A stretch of 64,000 nt of DNA from JAQTTT01 sp041652755. GTDB taxonomy: Archaea; Nanobdellota; Nanobdellia; Tiddalikarchaeales; Tiddalikarchaeaceae. A model generated the notes under the pieces. It did not search any database. It was not told the DNA's origin and saw only the letters and a list, made by a program, of their open reading frames with translations. The stretch is taken from positions 1 through 64,000 of the forward strand of contig JBAZGS010000001.1 of NCBI GenBank assembly GCA_041652755.1. The letters run 5' to 3'. Both the position numbers and the translations under genes were made by a program. Positions within the stretch are counted from its first letter, which is position 1. The number at the start of each line of letters is the position of its first letter. Shown one piece after another: positions 49,634 to 57,785 of the stretch.

Positions 49634-50614
49634 ATGGGACTTTTGCCTTTTGAAAAAGAAAAAAATGAAATAATAGAAAGATACAAATCTAAGACTAATA
49701 AAGAGTATGGAAAAGAGCCAAGCAAAAGAACTATTAATGAATTAATAGATTACGGATTCATTAATTTAGACAAGCCTAGCGGTCCAACAAGCCATGAAGT
49801 TGCTGATTTTGTCAAAAAAATCTTAGATGTTAAAGCTGCAGGCCATGGAGGAACATTAGACCCAAGAGTAACAGGAGTGCTTCCAGTAGGGCTTAATAAA
49901 GCCACAAGGATTTTAGAGGTGTTCTTGCTAGGGGGAAAAGAATACGTGTGCGAAATGAGCATACACACAGAAGTATCAAAGCAAGAACTGCTAAAGGCAT
50001 TCAAAGCATTCACTGGAGTTATCAGGCAGCTGCCTCCAATTAAAAGCAATGTTAAAAGGCAGTGGAGAAACAGGCAAATCTACTACATTGATGTTTTAGA
50101 GGTTTATCCTAGAAAAGTTTTGTTCAAAGTTGGCTGCGAAGCAGGAACTTATATAAGAAAATTATGCACTGACATAGGTGAATATTTAGGAACAAAAGCT
50201 CATATGCAGGATTTAAGAAGAACCAAAGCAAGCTGCTTTAACGAATCAGGCAGCCATTCATTGCATGAACTGCAGGAAGCCAAGAGTTTATATGATGAAA
50301 CAGGTGATGAATCCTTATTAAGGCAAATAATATTGCCTGTTGAATCAGCAGTTGGGCATCTGAAAAAAATCGTAATAAGCGATGGCGCAACTCCAGCGCT
50401 GCTAAACGGCTCGCCTTTAATGCTTCCAGGCTTAGTTAAATTATCAAGCAACATAAAAGTCAATGATGTCTTGGCAATCTTCACACTAAAAAACGAATTA
50501 GTTGGCTTAGGAATTTCATTAATGACCTCTGAAGAGATGAAGAAAGAAAGCAAAGGCATTTGTGTCAAGCTAAAAAAAATAATAATGCCAATGAATACTT
50601 ACAAGAGGGAATAA
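49634..50614 (+). CDS. cbf5: tRNA/rRNA pseudouridine synthase Cbf5 (TruB family)
   Basis: A 326-residue archaeal Cbf5/dyskerin, the catalytic subunit of H/ACA RNPs that also makes Psi55 in tRNA. GFINLDKPSGPTSHEVADFV and GGTLDPRVTGVLPVGLNKAT carry the catalytic Asp; AGTYIRKLCTDIGEYLGTKA is motif III; a C-terminal PUA domain begins about residue 250 (VISDGATPALLNGSPLMLPG). It normally sits right after L14e in archaea; here CTP synthase and two surface genes intervene. Confidence 0.95.
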   Translation: MGLLPFEKEKNEIIERYKSKTNKEYGKEPSKRTINELIDYGFINLDKPSGPTSHEVADFVKKILDVKAAGHGGTLDPRVTGVLPVGLNKATRILEVFLLGGKEYVCEMSIHTEVSKQELLKAFKAFTGVIRQLPPIKSNVKRQWRNRQIYYIDVLEVYPRKVLFKVGCEAGTYIRKLCTDIGEYLGTKAHMQDLRRTKASCFNESGSHSLHELQEAKSLYDETGDESLLRQIILPVESAVGHLKKIVISDGATPALLNGSPLMLPGLVKLSSNIKVNDVLAIFTLKNELVGLGISLMTSEEMKKESKGICVKLKKIIMPMNTYKRE

Positions 50615-50620
50615 CAAAAA

Positions 50621-51205
50621 ATGGAGCATTATTACACAAGGAATCCAACAAGCCCTTTAAAATTTTATGAAATCAAAAAAAAATTAAGAGGCAATGATTT
50701 TAAATTTCACACAAGCGCAGGAGTATTTTGTCCCAAAAAAATTGACTGCGCAACCAAATTATTAGCAGAGGAGATGATAATAGAAAAAGGCCAAGAGTTT
50801 CTGGATTTAGGCAGTGGTTATGGAGTAATAGGAATAGTTGCAGCAAAAATGGGAGCAAAGGTTTCAATGAGCGAGATTAACTTAAGGGCTTTAATGCTGA
50901 TTAAAAAAAACATAAAAGAAAATAAAGTTAAGGCTGAAATAATAGACAGCAATGGATTTGAAAACATAAACAAAAATTATGACAACATTGCCCTTAATCC
51001 TCCGATAAGTGCAGGAATGAAACTATGCCAGGAGTTAATAAAGGAATCATTCAATCATTTAAACAAAAACGGCATGCTTCAATTAGTTGCAAGGCACAAC
51101 AAAGGAGGAAGCAGATTGCAAGACTATATGAAAGAATTATTTAATAACTCTGAAGTGATTGCAAAACAAGGAGGTTTCAAAGTTTATGTCAGCAGAAAAG
51201 ATTAA
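50621..51205 (+). CDS. RsmC-like small-domain methyltransferase
   Basis: A 194-residue class I methyltransferase of the MTS (RsmC/HemK-like) type: FLDLGSGYGVIGIVAAKMGA is motif I and NIALNPPISAG contains the NPP(I) motif used to methylate planar amino groups in RNA or protein. N-terminal YYTRNPTSPLKFYEIKKKLR and FHTSAGVFCPKKID match the archaeal RsmC-like group. Its end overlaps the Trm112-like gene by 20 nt, which suggests a partner relation. Confidence 0.85.
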   Translation: MEHYYTRNPTSPLKFYEIKKKLRGNDFKFHTSAGVFCPKKIDCATKLLAEEMIIEKGQEFLDLGSGYGVIGIVAAKMGAKVSMSEINLRALMLIKKNIKENKVKAEIIDSNGFENINKNYDNIALNPPISAGMKLCQELIKESFNHLNKNGMLQLVARHNKGGSRLQDYMKELFNNSEVIAKQGGFKVYVSRKD

Positions 51206-51347
51206 TAAAGAATTATTAAACCTGCTTGCTTGCCCTATATGCAAATCAAGCCTAAAATTAGAAAAAAATTCACTAAAATGCCCAAAATGCAAGAAAAAAT
51301 ATGCTATAAAAAGCGGAATTCCGATACTATTACTTGAAAATCAATAA
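51186..51347 (+). CDS. Trm112-like zinc-ribbon protein
   Basis: A 53-residue protein: LLNLLACPICKSSLKLEKNS and CPKCKKKYAIKSGIPILLLE, the Trm112/UPF0434 zinc ribbon. In archaea and eukaryotes Trm112 is the obligatory activator of several RNA and protein methyltransferases with NPPY-type motifs. The ATG at 51186 lies inside the end of the methyltransferase gene, a direct hint that the two proteins form a complex. Confidence 0.85.
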   Translation: MSAEKINKELLNLLACPICKSSLKLEKNSLKCPKCKKKYAIKSGIPILLLENQ

Positions 51348-51383
51348 TTTTATAAATAAAAAAATATGCCCTAATCTTCATAA

Positions 51384-53723
51384 ATGATTAAAAAATTCCT
51401 GCTTTTAACTGTATTTTTATTAACAATAAGTTATGGCTTTAGCACAGCAATCTATGGTTATAATAATGTTTATGGCTATGTTAATCTGACTTCAGGAGGT
51501 TATGCAAAAGGAGTGAATATGTCACTTAATTGTTCATCAGGAATTGACACATTTATTAATTATAAAACAACAGATATAAATGGTTTTTACTCTTTTGAAG
51601 GAATTTTTAATATTTATAATTCATCAGCGCTGCAAATTAACTGCTTTGTTAATTCAACAAAAAAAGGAATTATTAACACAACTTTAAGTAATTTTGAAAT
51701 ATTCGTTCATGAAGGGGATAATAATTCTTGGACACCTTATACTCATTTTGATATGAACTTTACATTTAATAACACAGGTAATGCAATTTTTGATTTTTCA
51801 GGATTAAACGGAACACTGCTTTCTTTAGACAATGAAGGTGTTAAGAATAAGACCATTACTTTACAGTGCCCAAACCAAATTAACACAACACTGACTGATG
51901 AGTACGGATTTTATACTTTCTCAGGAGTAAGCTTTGAGCATAACTGCACATCAGAAGGCTGTGAATCATTATGCAATGTAAGCCACTTAACAGAATATAA
52001 TCCTTTCATAATTGATTCTCAGGGATACTATGGGGAAACAATAATTTTAAACCTAACAGAAAACATTGTTTATTCACAAAATGTGAAAGTTAACGGAGCA
52101 TTCTTTCCAAGCAATGGAAGTTACGGCAACATGACTTATTTTATCTTTAATGCATCAAGCTACTCTGGCACCATTAATTCATGCAAATATTCCAATGAGT
52201 CAAAAAATTTTAGCAGCATGGCTGATTTTAACATAACTTCTGAGTCAAAAGTTTTCACTGCAAACATTTCAACACCAACTTCAGGTAATTATTCTTATTA
52301 TGTGTTATGCAACACTTCATTGTCAGTTGAATCAGCTCCAAGAATGGTGTCTTATGATGTTCATTTAAACGGAACCAACATAACTATTAATTCACCGATT
52401 AATGGGAGCGTTTTTTCAAAGAATTCAGTCTTTAACATAACCTTAGATATTCCGGCAATCAGCTGCAACTACAAAATTAACTATGATTCAAATGCCCATA
52501 CAATGACTAACATTAGCTCATTTAATTTTATAGCAAACCAAACAGGATTAATTGAAGGAATTAATAATGTCACTTTTTCTTGCACTGATTACTATAGTGT
52601 AGTTTCAAGCATTCAAATGAATTTCACAGCAGACATAACTGCTCCATCAGCAGTTGAGTCTTTTTCAGCTAAAGCAACCAATGTTGGAACTGCAGTATTA
52701 ACATGGAATGAAGTGCCTGATGCTGCTTATTATTATATTTACAGGGGGCAGTCAAATCAAGGTGCAATCGCTTTCAGCTTTCTTGCAAACATCTCTTCAT
52801 CAACATCTTATCAGGATTTAAATGTGGAAACTTATAAAGTATATTATTATAAAATTAGTGCAGTTGATGTGTACGGCAACGAAGGTTCAGTTTCTTACAG
52901 TTTAGGGGTTTCAATTATAAACGAGCTGGATTATAAAAAAGAAATTTTTGACTTAGTCACTGAATTAAACGCTCTTAAAAATGAAACAGTTAAATCTGAA
53001 AATGATTTGAAAGAAAAAAATGAACTAATTGCTAAAGCATCAGTGGTATGGAATGATTTAGGGTTCTTCAATGATTATCTTACATTACTGTCATTATCAG
53101 AGATTGAAACAATAAATAATGTGAAATATTTAATGAATAATTATGAAAATAAGACTTTAGATGAGCTGAAATCAATGACTTTCCAGCTGGATTACAACCT
53201 GAAAACTTACTTGAAAAATTACAAAAAATCAGTTACTGTTAAAACCTTAAACACCACAATTGGCTCATTGAACATTACTTCAATAATTAATGAATCACTC
53301 CTTGAAATTAACGGAAACAAGTATTATAAATACAATATAACAAACATTATTTTAAACCCGTCAAACAATCTTGTAAAAAACATTAATATAACATTTAAAG
53401 TGCCACAAGGTGCAGAAATTGAAGGCTTTGAAATTATTAATTCAACAATTATTCACTCTCTTAATTCCCTTGATTCATTGAGTTCGCAAACACTTTCATA
53501 TTCATTCCTTTCATTAAGCAGCTACAGCAACAATATCACTGCTCAAATGCTTGAAGTTGAAATGCCTAAATCAATCACCGCTTATCAAGTTTTGAATGAA
53601 TCAAAAGACACCACCATTATAGGCTTAAGCATATGGGGATTAACCCTAATATTGTCAATTTCATTATTATTTCAGTACAAAAATTACCACATAAATTTTA
53701 AAAATAGGCAGAATTCTAATTAA
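51384..53723 (+). CDS. Large secreted surface protein with FN3 domain and C-terminal anchor
   Basis: A 779-residue extracellular protein. Signal peptide (KKFLLLTVFLLTISYGFSTA), two carboxypeptidase-regulatory-like beta domains (GYVNLTSGGYAKGVNMSLNC and GVKNKTITLQC), Ig-like domains, one fibronectin type III domain at about residues 425-510 (VLTWNEVPDAAYYYIYRG), a helical segment (about 515-610), and a C-terminal membrane helix (IIGLSIWGLTLILSISLLFQ) with a short cytoplasmic tail. Very many NxS/T sequons suggest heavy N-glycosylation. Probably an S-layer-associated or adhesion protein. Confidence 0.75.
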   Translation: MIKKFLLLTVFLLTISYGFSTAIYGYNNVYGYVNLTSGGYAKGVNMSLNCSSGIDTFINYKTTDINGFYSFEGIFNIYNSSALQINCFVNSTKKGIINTTLSNFEIFVHEGDNNSWTPYTHFDMNFTFNNTGNAIFDFSGLNGTLLSLDNEGVKNKTITLQCPNQINTTLTDEYGFYTFSGVSFEHNCTSEGCESLCNVSHLTEYNPFIIDSQGYYGETIILNLTENIVYSQNVKVNGAFFPSNGSYGNMTYFIFNASSYSGTINSCKYSNESKNFSSMADFNITSESKVFTANISTPTSGNYSYYVLCNTSLSVESAPRMVSYDVHLNGTNITINSPINGSVFSKNSVFNITLDIPAISCNYKINYDSNAHTMTNISSFNFIANQTGLIEGINNVTFSCTDYYSVVSSIQMNFTADITAPSAVESFSAKATNVGTAVLTWNEVPDAAYYYIYRGQSNQGAIAFSFLANISSSTSYQDLNVETYKVYYYKISAVDVYGNEGSVSYSLGVSIINELDYKKEIFDLVTELNALKNETVKSENDLKEKNELIAKASVVWNDLGFFNDYLTLLSLSEIETINNVKYLMNNYENKTLDELKSMTFQLDYNLKTYLKNYKKSVTVKTLNTTIGSLNITSIINESLLEINGNKYYKYNITNIILNPSNNLVKNINITFKVPQGAEIEGFEIINSTIIHSLNSLDSLSSQTLSYSFLSLSSYSNNITAQMLEVEMPKSITAYQVLNESKDTTIIGLSIWGLTLILSISLLFQYKNYHINFKNRQNSN

Positions 53724-53736
53724 ATTACAATTAATT

Positions 53737-53820
53737 GCTAAGATGGCGGAGTGGTCTAACGCGTCAGCCTTGAGAGCTGATCTCCGAAAGGGGGCGCAGG
53801 TTCAAATCCTGCTCTTAGCG
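53737..53820 (+). tRNA. tRNA-Ser(UGA)
   Basis: The acceptor stem GCTAAGA (53737-53743) pairs fully with TCTTAGC (53813-53819), followed by discriminator G at 53820. The anticodon stem TCAGC/GCTGA encloses the loop CTTGAGA with anticodon TGA at 53771-53773. A long variable arm (CTCCGAAAGGGGG) and T arm GCAGG-TTCAAAT-CCTGC are present, as expected of tRNA-Ser. CCA is not encoded. Its 3' end is the core of the attachment site used by the elements to its right. Confidence 0.96.
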
Positions 53821-53850
53821 TCCGAACAATAGTCACTCGCCCTTTCTCGT
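53810..53850 (+). other. attL-type site in the tRNA-Ser 3' end
   Basis: Core TGCTCTTAGCG (53810-53820, the tRNA 3' end) is followed by a right arm GTCACTCGCCCTTTCTCGTG (53831-53850). The same core recurs exactly at 59318-59328 and the arm recurs, diverged, at 59340-59360. The reverse complement of this arm is the left arm seen at 59284 and 17872, so core and arms together form an inverted-repeat att structure. Confidence 0.75.
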
Positions 53851-53880
53851 GTTTTTAAATGCTTTGGAGGCAATTAAAAT

Positions 53881-54594
53881 ATGAAAGACACATGGGAACT
53901 GCATGGCTACGGCAAAGATCTTGACAGTAGATTAAAAAAGATAAATGAGGGAAAAGTTTCCGATATATCTAACAAAATTTACTTGTTAGACTATTATGAC
54001 AGCATGCTTAGTCAAGGCCTAAGCATACCAAGAATAACTAAATGTTTAAGACTTATTCAGAAAGCTGATGAATATTTTAAGAAGGATTTGAAAACTTTAG
54101 ATGAGAAAGATGTTATTCATTATTTTGGATGGCTTGAACAAAGTAGTTATAGTGATTGGACAAAGAATGATTATAAAACAGAATTAAAGAAATTCTTAAA
54201 ATGGATTTACAATGATGAACCACCAAAATTTGTTTTGAAAATAAAATCAGGAGTGAAAAACCAGAACAAGTTATTGCCACAAGAGGTAATTACTGAGCAG
54301 GAAGCACTAAAATTAATCGAATGTTCAACAAGCATAAGAAACAAAGCACTAATAAGTATACTTTATGAAAGTGGTTGCAGAATAGGAGAAATATTAACTC
54401 TAAAAATAAAACACATAAGTGCACTAAAAGAGAATTTTAACCAAGTTCCAAGGCCTGAAACTGCTAATTTAATCATTTATCCAGCAAATATCATGAAATT
54501 CATGTATACTAACGAAAAGAACGGAATAAAACTGGCCAATGAGTGGCAAATACTGATAGATAAGATAAGAGAGAATAAAATAAGGAATTTTTGA
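53881..54594 (+). CDS. Chimeric tyrosine integrase, catalytic part replaced
   Basis: A 237-residue fusion. Residues 1-180 are a tyrosine recombinase: SAM-like core-binding domain (DYYDSMLSQGLSIPRITKCL...FGWLEQSSYSDWTKNDYKTE) and the start of the catalytic domain up to YESGCRIGEILTLKIKHIS, which holds the first catalytic Arg. The expected H-x-x-R and Tyr are missing; instead the last 57 residues are the C-terminus of the AbiEi-like protein at 11290. The join lies at a shared AAAACACATAA (54408-54418; 11658-11668) and stays in frame. It is preceded by TTGGAGG. Probably inactive as a recombinase, though it may still bind att DNA. Confidence 0.85.
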   Translation: MKDTWELHGYGKDLDSRLKKINEGKVSDISNKIYLLDYYDSMLSQGLSIPRITKCLRLIQKADEYFKKDLKTLDEKDVIHYFGWLEQSSYSDWTKNDYKTELKKFLKWIYNDEPPKFVLKIKSGVKNQNKLLPQEVITEQEALKLIECSTSIRNKALISILYESGCRIGEILTLKIKHISALKENFNQVPRPETANLIIYPANIMKFMYTNEKNGIKLANEWQILIDKIRENKIRNF

Positions 54595-54610
54595 TAAAAA
54601 TTTAATTTAA

Positions 54611-55117
54611 TTATTTCCATTTATTATATAGTATTATAAATTCAGTATAGTCTGGAAATATTTTTTGTTTATAATTTGATTCTGCTTGTTTAATTATTTT
54701 ACCCCAATATCTTTTTGCTAATTTTTCATCTATTTTTTTTGAATTTATTAATAATGAAAGATGTTCTAAAAAATTTAGATATTGACTTATTAATACATCT
54801 TGTTCCATTAATTTTTCTTCTTTATGTTTAAGATCGTTTTCTTTAATTTTATTATCTAAACTAACCATCTCTTTTTTATCTTTATCATTTTTAATTTCTT
54901 TAGCCAAACTAAATAATTTTAAAGATAAATCTCTTTCTTCATTACACATATCTTGCAAAAGAGAAGTTTTACCTGATTCAGTATTATTATTTATTGATTT
55001 TATGGTATAAATAAATCCAATTACTCCTAAAAAAAATGTTGAAAGTGCAATTATTTGTTCACTAAAAATTTCATATGAAGAAAACCACAAAATAATTAAT
55101 TCACTCATTTTTTTCAC
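54611..55117 (-). CDS. N-terminally anchored membrane protein (pair, element B)
   Basis: A 168-residue protein with a membrane helix at about residues 22-42 (IIALSTFFLGVIGFIYTI) and a long cytoplasmic helical domain with QYLNFLEHLSLLINSKKIDE and a terminal LYNKWK. It is the counterpart of 17294-17773 in element A. The upstream gene on the same strand overlaps it by 17 nt (8 nt if the second ATG at 55108 is used), so the pair is co-translated. Confidence 0.6.
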   Translation of the reverse strand: MKKMSELIILWFSSYEIFSEQIIALSTFFLGVIGFIYTIKSINNNTESGKTSLLQDMCNEERDLSLKLFSLAKEIKNDKDKKEMVSLDNKIKENDLKHKEEKLMEQDVLISQYLNFLEHLSLLINSKKIDEKLAKRYWGKIIKQAESNYKQKIFPDYTEFIILYNKWK

Positions 55118-55373
55118 AAATAGAATTTAAGTATGCCATTAAAGGTCCGCCACTTGCGTCTTGACATAATATATCTTCAATTAATTCATACCAAGTATTG
55201 TCATATTTTAAAAGAATAAAATATTTTCCATCTTTTTTTTTACATTCTTTAATTTGTTCGTTTCTTAATTGAGACATTCTTAATTTTTCCATATTAATTA
55301 TATAAAAATCTATATTTTTATACTTTTGTATAAAATTTTCTTTTTTAAGCTCTTTAATCTCGTATTCTTTCAT
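55101..55373 (-). CDS. Small soluble partner protein (pair, element B)
   Basis: A 90-residue protein starting MKEYEIKELKKENFIQKYKN, with FILLKYDNTWYELIEDILC in the middle and SGGPLMAYLNSICEKNE at the end. The start at 55373 shares CATG with the divergent YIK..YLG gene; a frame extension of ten residues upstream is unlikely to be used. A 17-codon stump of the same gene remains in element A at 13287-13340. Overlaps the membrane protein gene downstream. Confidence 0.6.
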   Translation of the reverse strand: MKEYEIKELKKENFIQKYKNIDFYIINMEKLRMSQLRNEQIKECKKKDGKYFILLKYDNTWYELIEDILCQDASGGPLMAYLNSICEKNE

Positions 55374-55569
55374 GTATATTAAAACAAAGATTGTCAAACT
55401 CAAAAGCGGAAAGCTTCAGAAGTATTACTATGTTGCCATGAGTGTCAGAAAAGGCAAACTAGTAAAACCTGTCATTCTCAGATATTTAGGAAAAAATGTT
55501 CATCCTAAAATACTGCATTGGATGAAAGAAAAGAATAAATGGCTAAGAGACAGAAGAAAAAATGAATAA
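55372..55569 (+). CDS. Short YIK..YLG protein, element B
   Basis: A 65-residue basic protein nearly identical to the one at 13339-13530: MYIKTKIVKLKSGKLQKYYY with KYLG changed to RYLG. Conservation in two elements while neighbouring genes differ suggests a required element function, perhaps DNA binding. Start codon and the divergent gene's start overlap in CATG, so the two promoters must face each other inside coding sequence. Confidence 0.7.
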   Translation: MYIKTKIVKLKSGKLQKYYYVAMSVRKGKLVKPVILRYLGKNVHPKILHWMKEKNKWLRDRRKNE

Positions 55570-55607
55570 AAATACTTTTAAATAGATTCTAGATATACAA
55601 AGTTATT

Positions 55608-56369
55608 ATGAAATATTCATTAATTTTGCTTTTTGGAATAATTTTAATGTCTGGTTGTACTTCTGATAACAATTCTTTTCAAGTATTTCGTTCATTCCAA
55701 TTAAATGATTTTGAGATATGTAAATCATATGAAAATGATATTGCTTTGGGTTGTAATTCAAAATTTGATATTTATGATAAAATTTTATATGCACATATTT
55801 CTTGGACAGATGGTGATCCTAATAAAGAATTTACTCTAAAATTATTATTAAATAATAATATCATAAAAACTAAAATATTAAATTTAACTTATTCATCAGG
55901 TTATTATCATAGTCCAATATATGATTATTATGGTCCAGGAAATTATACTCTTCAAATATATTATAATAATGAAATAATTAATTTTGTTAATTTTGAAGTT
56001 AATAATATTAATTTTATTAAAAATGATTATGATGAAATTTCATATAATAATTTAATGAGATATGAAGAAGATTATAAAAACGATTTGTTATATTTTAGAG
56101 GAAAAATAATTCAAGTATCTGAAATAGCTAATTCTATATATCAATTAAGAGTTAATACAAAATTATCTAATTATGCTTATATGGAAAATACTTATACTGA
56201 TGATACTATTTATGTTTTTTATCATGGAAATAGATTATTAGAAGATGATATAATTGATATTTATGGTATTTATGATGGAATATATTCTTATAAAGCAATT
56301 TTAGGAAATACTGTTTCAATACCTTCTATTATTTCAGTTCAAACAGATTTAATACAAGAAGCTGAATAA
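55608..56369 (+). CDS. Lipoprotein with OB-fold-like C-terminus, element B
   Basis: A 253-residue lipoprotein: signal peptide and lipobox LMSGC (Cys17), an Ig-like beta domain (about 25-125), and a C-terminal OB-like domain (DLLYFRGKIIQVSEIANSIY to DIYGIYDGIYSYKAILG) similar in layout to the tRNA_anti-like fold. It occupies the same slot as the 488-residue lipoprotein of element A. Surface exposure is likely; function unknown. Confidence 0.65.
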   Translation: MKYSLILLFGIILMSGCTSDNNSFQVFRSFQLNDFEICKSYENDIALGCNSKFDIYDKILYAHISWTDGDPNKEFTLKLLLNNNIIKTKILNLTYSSGYYHSPIYDYYGPGNYTLQIYYNNEIINFVNFEVNNINFIKNDYDEISYNNLMRYEEDYKNDLLYFRGKIIQVSEIANSIYQLRVNTKLSNYAYMENTYTDDTIYVFYHGNRLLEDDIIDIYGIYDGIYSYKAILGNTVSIPSIISVQTDLIQEAE

Positions 56370-56410
56370 TTAATTTTCTTTTTTAAACTCTTTACTCTCT
56401 ACATTTCTTT

Positions 56411-57553
56411 ATGGTTAATCTTGAGACCTTGGAGGGTGAGAAGCTCTTTGAATTATTGCATGATGAGTGGGATAAAAGGATTGTTGGAGAAATATTGGCC
56501 CGTGAAATAATTTTTGCTATAGGTTTTGGTGGTTCATTGTGTTTGAATGCGCAAAAGATTAGCAATAATTTGATTGTTAATAGCAAGAGTGGTGCTGGCA
56601 AGGATTATGTGACTACTGAAATCTTAAACTTAGTGCCTGGCAGGGAGGAAAGGTGGATTAAAAGAACTAGGATTTCTAATACAGTTTTTACTTATTGGCA
56701 TAATAGTTTGAAAGAGCCTGATTGGACTTGGAATGGAAAAATATTCTACGGAGAAGACATGAACGGCCTAGTGCTGAATTGTGATGTGTTCAAAGTCATG
56801 TGCAGTGGAGGAAGCTATTCAACTATTGTTAAGGATCAGGTGGCTTTGAATATTCAAATTAATGGAAAGCCAAGCATTATCATTACTGCAGCCAAGGCAG
56901 TTTTAGGTGAAGAGTTGCTTAGAAGGTTTGCAGTATTGAACCTAAATGAGTCTAAAGAGCAGGATGATATGATTATTGACTTCCAATCTAAGTTAGCTAC
57001 TATGGATAAGAGGTCTGAATACAATGCTGACTTGATGAATGCTTTAAGCGGATTAAAACCTGTTAATGTTTTGATTGAGTTTGCTGACAAGTTTAGCAAA
57101 GTTTTCAAAGAAATGAATGCAAGTGTCATAATAAGGACTAATTATAATAGGTTTATTGACTTAATTAAGTATAGTGCAGTGATTTTTCAAAACCAAAGGG
57201 AATGGTTAGATGCAAACACTATCTTTGCCCAAGCAGAGGACTATGACAAAGCAGTAGAATGGTTTACCCACTTATTCAAAAACCAATGTTTATTGCCTGT
57301 AACTAAAGAACAGGAAAAATTAATGGAAATAATCATTAAATTAGAAGAGGCCACAACGAATGAAATAATCTCACAGGCCACTTTTGCAAGCAGAAGCTGG
57401 ATATATATTAATCTAAACTTATTAACAGAGAAGGGTTTTTTGGAAAAAATTAGAGTAGAAGACCAAACAGGATACTCTAAGAAGAAAATAGACTCTTATA
57501 CAGTGCCAACTAAGGCTAAGCTGAAATTGCCATATTGGAGTGAATTAGAGTAA
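56411..57553 (+). CDS. P-loop ATPase with C-terminal winged helix, element B
   Basis: A 380-residue ATPase with the same motifs as the element A copy: Walker A SKSGAGKD (58-65), Walker B IFYGEDMNG (111-119), LLRRF (169-173), and a winged helix near the end (ATTNEIISQATFASRSWIYI). The first 270 residues are almost identical between copies; the last 110 differ at many positions, which may reflect different partner or DNA specificity. Probable replication protein of the element. Confidence 0.75.
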   Translation: MVNLETLEGEKLFELLHDEWDKRIVGEILAREIIFAIGFGGSLCLNAQKISNNLIVNSKSGAGKDYVTTEILNLVPGREERWIKRTRISNTVFTYWHNSLKEPDWTWNGKIFYGEDMNGLVLNCDVFKVMCSGGSYSTIVKDQVALNIQINGKPSIIITAAKAVLGEELLRRFAVLNLNESKEQDDMIIDFQSKLATMDKRSEYNADLMNALSGLKPVNVLIEFADKFSKVFKEMNASVIIRTNYNRFIDLIKYSAVIFQNQREWLDANTIFAQAEDYDKAVEWFTHLFKNQCLLPVTKEQEKLMEIIIKLEEATTNEIISQATFASRSWIYINLNLLTEKGFLEKIRVEDQTGYSKKKIDSYTVPTKAKLKLPYWSELE

Positions 57554-57585
57554 TTTTTATAAAAAATAAGTATTAGATAAATTTT

Positions 57586-57594
57586 TTAAATAAA
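57586..57594 (+). promoter_or_regulatory. TATA box of the retron transcript
   Basis: TTTAAATAA lies about 25 nt before 57614, where the 5' arm of the retron inverted repeat begins. A transcript starting there would carry the ncRNA followed by the reverse transcriptase reading frame. Confidence 0.5.
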
Positions 57595-57613
57595 AATACA
57601 TAATCAAATTATA

Positions 57614-57761
57614 AGATGCCCTTAGATAAAATTGATGTTATAGTAGTATAATATTGATTGGTATAGATTAGTTCTATGCTTTCAAAATAACTAGTACTGA
57701 GAAACCAATCCACTGGAATCCAGGGGATGTGGAACTATGTTTCAAGAAGGTAAGGGCATCT
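57614..57761 (+). ncRNA. Retron msr-msd ncRNA candidate
   Basis: An 11-bp perfect inverted repeat, AGATGCCCTTA at 57614-57624 and TAAGGGCATCT at 57751-57761, encloses 126 nt directly upstream of a retron-type reverse transcriptase (ATG 24 nt after the repeat). These match the a1/a2 arms of retrons. G57625 follows a1 directly and is the candidate branching G. Inside are GATTGGT/ACCAATC arms (57656-57662 with 57704-57710), a small ATAG/CTAT hairpin within them, and a nested CCAC-TGG/CCA-GTGG hairpin at 57710-57732. Which part is msr and which is msd is not certain. Confidence 0.75.
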
Positions 57762-57785
57762 GTTTATATTTATGTGTGAACTAAA

